This document shows positions 59,349 to 64,000 of a stretch of 64,000 nt of DNA, piece after piece. Numbering within the stretch: position 1 is the first letter of the stretch; every line of letters begins with the position of its first letter. A program made the position numbers and the translations under genes. The notes below the pieces were generated by a model. The model saw nothing but the letters and a program-made list of their open reading frames with translations, was not told the origin of the DNA and searched no databases. Source of the stretch: Pseudoalteromonas peptidolytica (GTDB lineage: Bacteria > Pseudomonadota > Gammaproteobacteria > Enterobacterales > Alteromonadaceae); the NCBI RefSeq assembly GCF_012641745.1, contig NZ_WEHZ01000020.1, forward strand, positions 34,054-98,053, given 5' to 3'.

Positions 59349-59927
59349 TTAAGGTTGCAATAGCATCTTGCTCCATTGCCCATCCGCATTTTTGTATAGC
59401 TCACGCAGATGTAAGCGGTTTTCTTTAAATGTCAAAAACTCAATTGATAAAGGCTTTATTATGTAACCACCCCAATTTTTTGGTTTTGGTACGATGTTAC
59501 CTGCCATTTGTTCTTTTATATCATCAAATTTTGATATTAATTCTGATTCTGAAGATAGAGGTTTACTCTGGTTAAAACACATTGTGGTCAATTGAGCATC
59601 CCTTGAACGCGTTTGCCAATATTTAATTGCTTCGTCTTCAGATATTTGTTACGCAACGCCAACGGCTCGTATTTGAATGCCAATATGATCCCACCATAAA
59701 GCTAAAGAAACTTTTGGATCCCTGCGAATATCGTTTCCTTTATTTGAATCAAGATATGTGCAAAATACCAAGCCACATTTACTTACCGATTTTAAATCGA
59801 CAAAACGACTTTCAGGAAATCCGTCTTCATTTATTGTTGAAACGCAGACTGCACTTTTTTGCTTGAGCGGCGTATCCAAAAGCGCCTGCTCCCATAAGGT
59901 ATTAAACTTATCTATTGGATCATCCAT
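59349..59927 (-). pseudogene. Pyridoxamine 5'-phosphate oxidase-like gene with an internal stop
   Basis: The first frame (59927-59649) begins MDDPIDKFNTLWEQALL and includes FPESRFVDLKSVSKCG and LALWWDHIGIQIRAVGVA, then TAA at 59649-59651. The same frame continues QISEDEAIKYWQTRSRDAQ and down to LHLRELYKNADGQWSKMLLQP, the PNPOx C-terminal signature region (PKPKNWGGYIIKP precedes it). No frameshift is needed: a single codon change (for example GAA to TAA) broke a normal ~192-residue protein. The enzyme would have used FMN to oxidise pyridoxamine phosphate. Confidence 0.8.
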
Positions 59928-59959
59928 TTACAACATTCTCCCTTAGGTATAGCGCCTCA

Positions 59960-60006
59960 CTAACCAGCGCAGCTTTTTGCGTCCGGCACCGAAAGCGCGA
60001 AGTTAA
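59960..60006 (-). repeat. attC-like imperfect inverted repeat
   Basis: Read on the minus strand, TTAAC ... GTTAG outer arms bracket CGCGCTTT and AAAGCTGCG, which pair with one unpaired base in the stem. An extrahelical base is characteristic of integron attC sites. It lies 15 bases after the stop of the exported protein gene at 60021 and 33 bases before the PNPOx-like start, exactly where a cassette junction would be. Confidence 0.45.
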
Positions 60007-60020
60007 TCGACTTATTATAT

Positions 60021-60677
60021 CTATTCACTAAACTGGACTTGATAGTCAATAAAAAGAGTTACCTGCTTATCATCCTTTTGCCTTACGATCACAGGGTTCT
60101 CAAGGCCTGATATAGATACCTTATAGCCTGTTCCTAAGGCTTCCTTTGTTGTGTTAATCTCTAATTTTATTTTTTCAAGTAAAGATGCCCTATATTCACT
60201 AGGCGAGCTTATGGCCAGTGAAGTATTGCCCAGCCTTAAGCTAGTGTCTTCAGGCCTTTTGATACGATTTATGAAGGAGTATATATCTTGAGTGGCTGAG
60301 TAGACATCCTTTCCTTTGCGTAACTTAGAAAGTATATAAAAGCTAGAGCCTGCACTCCTACCATAGGATTTAGATATAGAGAAAGATGATTTTTCTTGAG
60401 GCGAAAGCGAAATAACACCTTGTTGAAAATCTATTCCTTCAGATTTTGATGCCGCTGAGCGTATAGAGTTCTGCAGGCTTTTAATAAGTTTTGCTCTCTC
60501 AGAAGGATACTTCGCATCGCTTGACAGGGTCACAGACATCGCTATGTATTCGGCTTCAATATCAATGGAGCCGTTTACTGGAACATCGCCTGTATCGTAT
60601 GCGATTACAATAGCTGAAAAATCAGCATACGCATTGAATGCAAATAATGATAATACTAAAGTAGCTACTTTTAACAT
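60021..60677 (-). CDS. Exported protein, weakly SIMPL (DUF541)-like
   Basis: The ATG at 60677 has AAAGGA seven bases upstream and gives 218 residues with a signal peptide ending near AYA; the frame from 60758 overlaps an attC-like repeat. The mature part alternates strands and helices (YIAMSVTLSSDAKYPSERAKLIKSLQNSI, then a strand region FSISKSYG, and ISGLENPVIVRQKDDKQVTLFIDYQVQ). This order faintly recalls SIMPL/DUF541 periplasmic proteins. The assignment is weak. Confidence 0.6.
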   Translation of the reverse strand: MLKVATLVLSLFAFNAYADFSAIVIAYDTGDVPVNGSIDIEAEYIAMSVTLSSDAKYPSERAKLIKSLQNSIRSAASKSEGIDFQQGVISLSPQEKSSFSISKSYGRSAGSSFYILSKLRKGKDVYSATQDIYSFINRIKRPEDTSLRLGNTSLAISSPSEYRASLLEKIKLEINTTKEALGTGYKVSISGLENPVIVRQKDDKQVTLFIDYQVQFSE

Positions 60678-60695
60678 AGTAATTCCTTTTAAGGT

Positions 60696-60790
60696 GTAAC
60701 GCCTAAATAACAAGCAAAAAATTTTGGCTAGAATAAGCGACGAAGGAACAAAAGCCAACTGTATTTCGTCCTTATTTAACAGCTTGTTAC
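60696..60790 (-). repeat. attC-like recombination site
   Basis: Read on the minus strand the segment runs from GTAACAAGC to AGGCGTTAC, the outer R-type arms. Inside these are TAAATAA (60778-60772) and TTATTTA (60710-60704), exact inverses, in the L-type positions, then further partly paired arms (GACGAA/TTCGTC). Its length of 95 bases, the GCGTTAC core and its place 18 bases before the start codon at 60677 are all as in a gene-cassette junction. Confidence 0.6.
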
Positions 60791-60895
60791 ATGAACATTA
60801 AAATCATAATGGCTAAATTTGTGAAAATTTAAGATCTAAATTGATAATTCAACCGTATTGGATCATGAAAAAATGGTTGAAAAGGTGAGCATATT

Positions 60896-61189
60896 ATGAA
60901 GATGTTTACACTGAGATTATATGAGTGCTACACATATTTTTTTGATTCAAAGAAAAACCCTCTCAGGCACATTCCTGACCCTGTCAGTAGATTCTACATA
61001 ATGACAATTTTAGCGGGTATGTGGAGCTTTTCTTTTGCTATCTATTTTGGAAGTATAATATATTTTGGAATTAGCTTAGCAGCTCATGTAATACTGTTAC
61101 TGATGTTTTTTTTCACCATGGCAGTGTTTTATGACGCTGAAAAAAATAAGTCTTCATGGCTGTTAAAACTTCGAAGAGGCAATAATTGA
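60896..61189 (+). CDS. Small membrane protein of unknown function
   Basis: The 97-residue protein has AAGGTGAG before its ATG. Two hydrophobic segments lie near residues 37-58 and 62-82, flanked by basic ends; the N-terminus (LYECYTYFFDSKKNPLRHIPDP) is polar. I do not recognise the family. Its orientation is opposite to the neighbouring cassette-like genes. Confidence 0.6.
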   Translation: MKMFTLRLYECYTYFFDSKKNPLRHIPDPVSRFYIMTILAGMWSFSFAIYFGSIIYFGISLAAHVILLLMFFFTMAVFYDAEKNKSSWLLKLRRGNN

Positions 61190-61679
61190 GTGTTAACTAC
61201 CAGACGTTTAAAAATTTCGTTCAATTGGCTAGTAGAGCTTGGCTAAAGCTGGTGAGCCGGGTTTATTAGTTAATGCTTTGATGGTTTTTGACAGTATGGG
61301 TTGCACGTAAAAACTAAGATTTCTAGTGGTAAGACCAATACCTGATGTGACAACGTCATAGCAGAGTTGGGTAATCGAACGATGTCAATACCAAAGAAAG
61401 GCAACCGATTCACAGTTCTGCAACCTTGATCCTAGGCGTTTTGGGTAGGCCTAAAAGTACATTGTCACCGAAGGCTGTGTTAAAAGAACGGTGCTCCTAA
61501 ATCACTCAGGAGTTATGCTTCGCATCCAGCGTAAAAAAGCCTAACCGACAACGCTTACATTATTAATATCCGCTAACCGTGAAGACGCCCCCTTGTTACT
61601 AAACCACTTCATATCGTTTTTAAAGGTCATCACAATAAGGCCACATTTTTTCCATATAGATACTCATATAGAGTTTCGA
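61190..61679. other. Region with no identifiable gene
   Basis: About 490 bases precede the broken transposase. They contain no long frame, no clear hairpin and no family-matching segment. Its mosaic look suggests remnants of insertion events. I see nothing more that can be supported. Confidence 0.35.
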
Positions 61680-62676
61680 ATGAGCGTGCGTCGTTATTCT
61701 TTAGGTTTAACCAAAACTCATGCTTTGGATAGCGTTTGTAAAACGCCTAGAACTTGGGAATCGCAAGAAACCAAAGACACCCACTGTTAATTTGTGCCTT
61801 TTTTAAAAGTCGTCTACGCTCTAACTCTGTACTCAAGGCGCCGTGATTGGGTTGAAGAAAAGCTCCTGATATTGTCTGCCGTCTTTTGTATCGACGTCTG
61901 TGCGTATGCGGTGATGAGTAATCACACTCACATTGTATTGCATGTTGATGATAAAAAGGCAAAGCGCTTATCTGACAAAGCCATTGTGATACGCTGGCAC
62001 AAGCTGTTTAAAGGTAACTGGGTAACGTGGAAGTTTATTGAGGAGGAGCCTCTAAGCGAGTCAGAGCAGTTGATGTTCAGTGAATATATTGCCAAGTACA
62101 GACAAAGATTGACAGATATTAGTTGGTTTATGCGGATACTCAACGAGCATATTGCCCGCAGAGCAAATAAAGAGGATGAATGTACAGGCCGATTTTGGGA
62201 AGGCAGATTCAAATCTCAACCCTTGCTAGGCGAAGCTGCATTAGCTGCTTGTATGGCATAAGTCGACTTAACCCCCATTCGAGCCAAATTAGCCCCAACC
62301 CCTGAGACCTCTGATTTTACCAGTATCAAAAAGCGCATCGACCATGCTAGGCAGGGGAAACAGCCTATTGCGATTTGCGGGAAGCCCCCGGAAGCACATG
62401 CCAAAAGGGCTGCCTTTTGAACTCAAGTCTTACTTAGCATTAGTAGAGCTTACGGGTAAATGTATTCGCACCGATAAAAAAGGCGCTATCTTAGAGTCTC
62501 AACCAATTTTGTCTCGACTCAATATCGAACCTGATAATTGGATGAAACTCACAACCCAATTTTCTCGTATTTTCCATGGTGCTGTTGGTCGAGAGCAAGT
62601 ACTCACCGCTTACTGTGAAACACTTAAAAAACGACGGCGCACAAATCTAGCCAATTGTGAACGCTTGTTGGTCTAA
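61680..62676 (+). pseudogene. Decayed REP-associated tyrosine transposase (Y1/IS200-like)
   Basis: The central frame (61794-62261) includes RRDWVEEKLLIL, the HUH motif VMSNHTHIVLHV and GRFWEGRFKSQPLL. In-frame TAA codons interrupt it at 61788 and at 62259, where AACMA-stop-VDLTPIRAK replaces the family's AACMAYVDLNPIRA, so the conserved Tyr of that motif is lost. After about 62370 the reading frame shifts, and LLRFAGSPRKHMPKGLPFELKSYL to LANCERLLV (end 62676) is read in another phase. Such enzymes mobilise REP palindromes. At least three lesions rule out activity. Confidence 0.85.
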
Positions 62677-63111
62677 CGAAATAAAACTTTTCGCGATAAC
62701 CCCGCAAGCTGCGCGAAACGCAGTCTCCCTCATGCCGTGTGCGATACGCTGATTTTGGCGTCGAGAAATACGTAAACGCCAATAATTAGCTTATTTTAGG
62801 AGCATTTTTGATATGAGTGGCGAACACTTTTTTGCAATTCGAAGTCGAAACTGCCGTAACTATGGTGAATAGATAACAGTGGATGTCTGTATTGTTTTTG
62901 TAAATCAAACCGTAACACCTTTAATATTGAGAAGCGTTAAAACATTAGCTTCAGCGGCATTTTTAGTAACTAATAGTAAATGCATTAAAAATGAACCAAG
63001 AACCATAGGTGCAGCCATATAGGCACATGAAGGTAATCAAATTCGAAATTTATAATTTAAATCTTAACTCAATGTAACTCCGAGTTATATAACTGCCTTG
63101 TTAGAAATAAT
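62677..63111. other. Region with no identifiable gene
   Basis: About 435 bases between the transposase remnant and the lipoprotein gene. CTAACAAGGCAG on the minus strand (near 63105) could be the start of another cassette boundary, since it follows the lipoprotein gene's stop closely, but the opposite arm is not clear. Confidence 0.35.
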
Positions 63112-63516
63112 TTACAGCAATGAAAAACCTTTAGGCGCTAAAGGTTTATTAAATTTGTATAAATTGACGTAAATAATAGCTGGCTTTTCTTGACCTTCGT
63201 ATGTCAGTTGGTAGCGATCTAATAAACCACCGCCAAAAGGCATGGATTTATCTTCAAATGCACAGCAACTCCCAAGCCGTGTCACTTTAACTTTTTCACC
63301 GTTCGGACCTATTAGCCCGTCAAAATATTCTATGTGTGCACTCGCACTTTTAGTACCACGTAAAAAACTGCCCAATTCTATTGGCTTTTTCTCTGTGTAG
63401 CCGTATTCAGGATCATTTGACGTTAAGTGAAAGCTATCCGTCGAAATAGATTCTTTAGGTGTAGTGTTACATCCGAAAATTAATAAAGTGAAAAAGACCA
63501 CTAAGACTTTCTTCAT
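63112..63516 (-). CDS. Small lipoprotein of unknown function
   Basis: The 134-residue protein has a lipoprotein signal with lipobox IFGC (Cys near residue 16). VKVTRLGSCCAFEDKSMPFGGGLLDRYQLTYEG near residues 76-110 forms a conserved-looking core with adjacent Cys; similar small proteins of unknown function occur in many Gram-negatives. GGAG precedes the ATG by eight bases. It follows an attC-like repeat, as a cassette gene would. Confidence 0.75.
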   Translation of the reverse strand: MKKVLVVFFTLLIFGCNTTPKESISTDSFHLTSNDPEYGYTEKKPIELGSFLRGTKSASAHIEYFDGLIGPNGEKVKVTRLGSCCAFEDKSMPFGGGLLDRYQLTYEGQEKPAIIYVNLYKFNKPLAPKGFSLL

Positions 63517-63537
63517 TGCAGATACTCCATTTTATTT

Positions 63538-63605
63538 CTAACGCCCCAATAAGGAGCTGATAATGCTTGGATAAACTTGTGTAGTGGAACTGAGCCAAGC
63601 GTTAG
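63538..63605 (-). repeat. attC-like repeat
   Basis: CTAACGC and GCGTTAG are exact inverses 54 bases apart; GCTTGG (63565-63570) and CCAAGC (63595-63600) form an inner pair. It lies between the end of the partial gene at 63636 and the lipoprotein start at 63516. The outer arms and CAATAAGGAGC inner part resemble integron attC sites, but the internal pairing is incomplete. Confidence 0.4.
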
Positions 63606-63635
63606 CAGTCCCATACTTAATTAACTTATTTAGCC

Positions 63636-64000
63636 TTACTTGCTACCTAAATACTTGGCGTGAGCTTTTTCATTATCATCAGTATTGATAAGTAAGTAGT
63701 CGTATCCAGGAGACCCCCTATCGGATGTTGCAACTGTGATTTCTGAAATAGGAAGCCATAGCATTGCATCAATTTGCTCTAAAGGCTCTATTTCTCAAAT
63801 AGAGTCACCTTCTAGAATTATTAATTTTCCACTATCAATATTTTCTTGTATCCAATGACCGCTGCTTCCTCCCCAGGGCGGGATCGCACTTTTAGCTAAT
63901 TTATGATCAAATAGCGCCAATCCCATTGCTAGGCGCAACCAATGAACCTGATTGAACACCTTACAGTTGTAGAAGAAACTCGCTCTGATATTAACAAAAA
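63636..64000 (-). pseudogene. Partial gene running off the window, with an internal stop
   Basis: A minus-strand frame enters from the right edge and reads VHWLRLAMGLALFDHK, SAIPPWGGSSGHWIQENID, then LEGDSI-TGA at 63795-63797. It continues in the same frame with MLWLPISEITVAT and SPGYDYLLINTDDNEKAHAKYL to a TAA at 63636. One nonsense codon breaks it. I do not recognise the family. The stop is followed by an attC-like repeat. Confidence 0.6.

Overview
The window reads as chromosomal DNA of a marine gammaproteobacterium, most likely Pseudoalteromonas (inferred from gene content, not from a search). It is AT-rich and carries Oar-type TonB receptors, secreted M4 and M28 peptidases with PPC domains, a homogentisate pathway pair, an arsJ arsenate operon and a DctB/DctD system. 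No rRNA, tRNA, CRISPR array or prophage is visible. LAYOUT: 0-2 kb, a coupled pair of membrane/solute-binding proteins. 2-10 kb, an S1/P1-type nuclease and two Oar-like receptors, the second behind a hairpin-rich leader. 10-14 kb, a MarR regulator divergent from hmgA-maiA, then small conserved proteins. 14-19 kb, an arginase-family ureohydrolase, a DUF2189 protein, and convergent udp and cdd (pyrimidine salvage). 19-28 kb, ppc, a DCC/SDR/flavin-reductase operon, a Sel1-repeat protein and a coniferyl-aldehyde-type dehydrogenase. 27.7-33.7 kb, a dicarboxylate module: porin and SLC13/DASS symporter behind a sigma-54-type promoter and a DctD-like palindrome, followed upstream by dctD and dctB. 34-39 kb, two secreted peptidases sharing tandem PPC domains. 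39-48 kb, hemerythrin, TauE/SafE, LysR, a Kef-type antiporter, GNAT, a previously unlisted 52-residue RiPP precursor, and feoB/feoA. 48-58 kb, an ArsR-arsenate-reductase fusion with GAPDH and arsJ, transporters and a peptidase S66. 58.7-64 kb, a decayed accessory zone with attC-like inverted repeats, small exported proteins, a wrecked REP-associated tyrosine transposase and two genes with internal stops. MOST NOTABLE: (1) a 52-aa ORF at 45177-45335 (minus) has a Lys/Asn-rich leader ending in Gly-Gly and a 21-residue core with three evenly spaced Thr-x-x-Cys units, the layout expected of a lanthipeptide with three consecutive methyllanthionine rings; no modification enzyme lies in the window. 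(2) Six complete MITE-like elements (about 208 or 160 bp) share terminal inverted repeats TACCAATT and are flanked by 3-bp TTA/TAA duplications. One supplies the stop and last codons of feoA and separates it from feoB; another supplies the C-terminus of a TauE-family protein. (3) A Fur-box-like sequence and a minus-strand terminator near 54.6-54.75 kb could delimit an iron-responsive small RNA. (4) The right end looks like eroded integron cassettes. Three genes (39.1, 53.3 and 55.7 kb) are broken by single-base indels that could be either real or sequencing errors.
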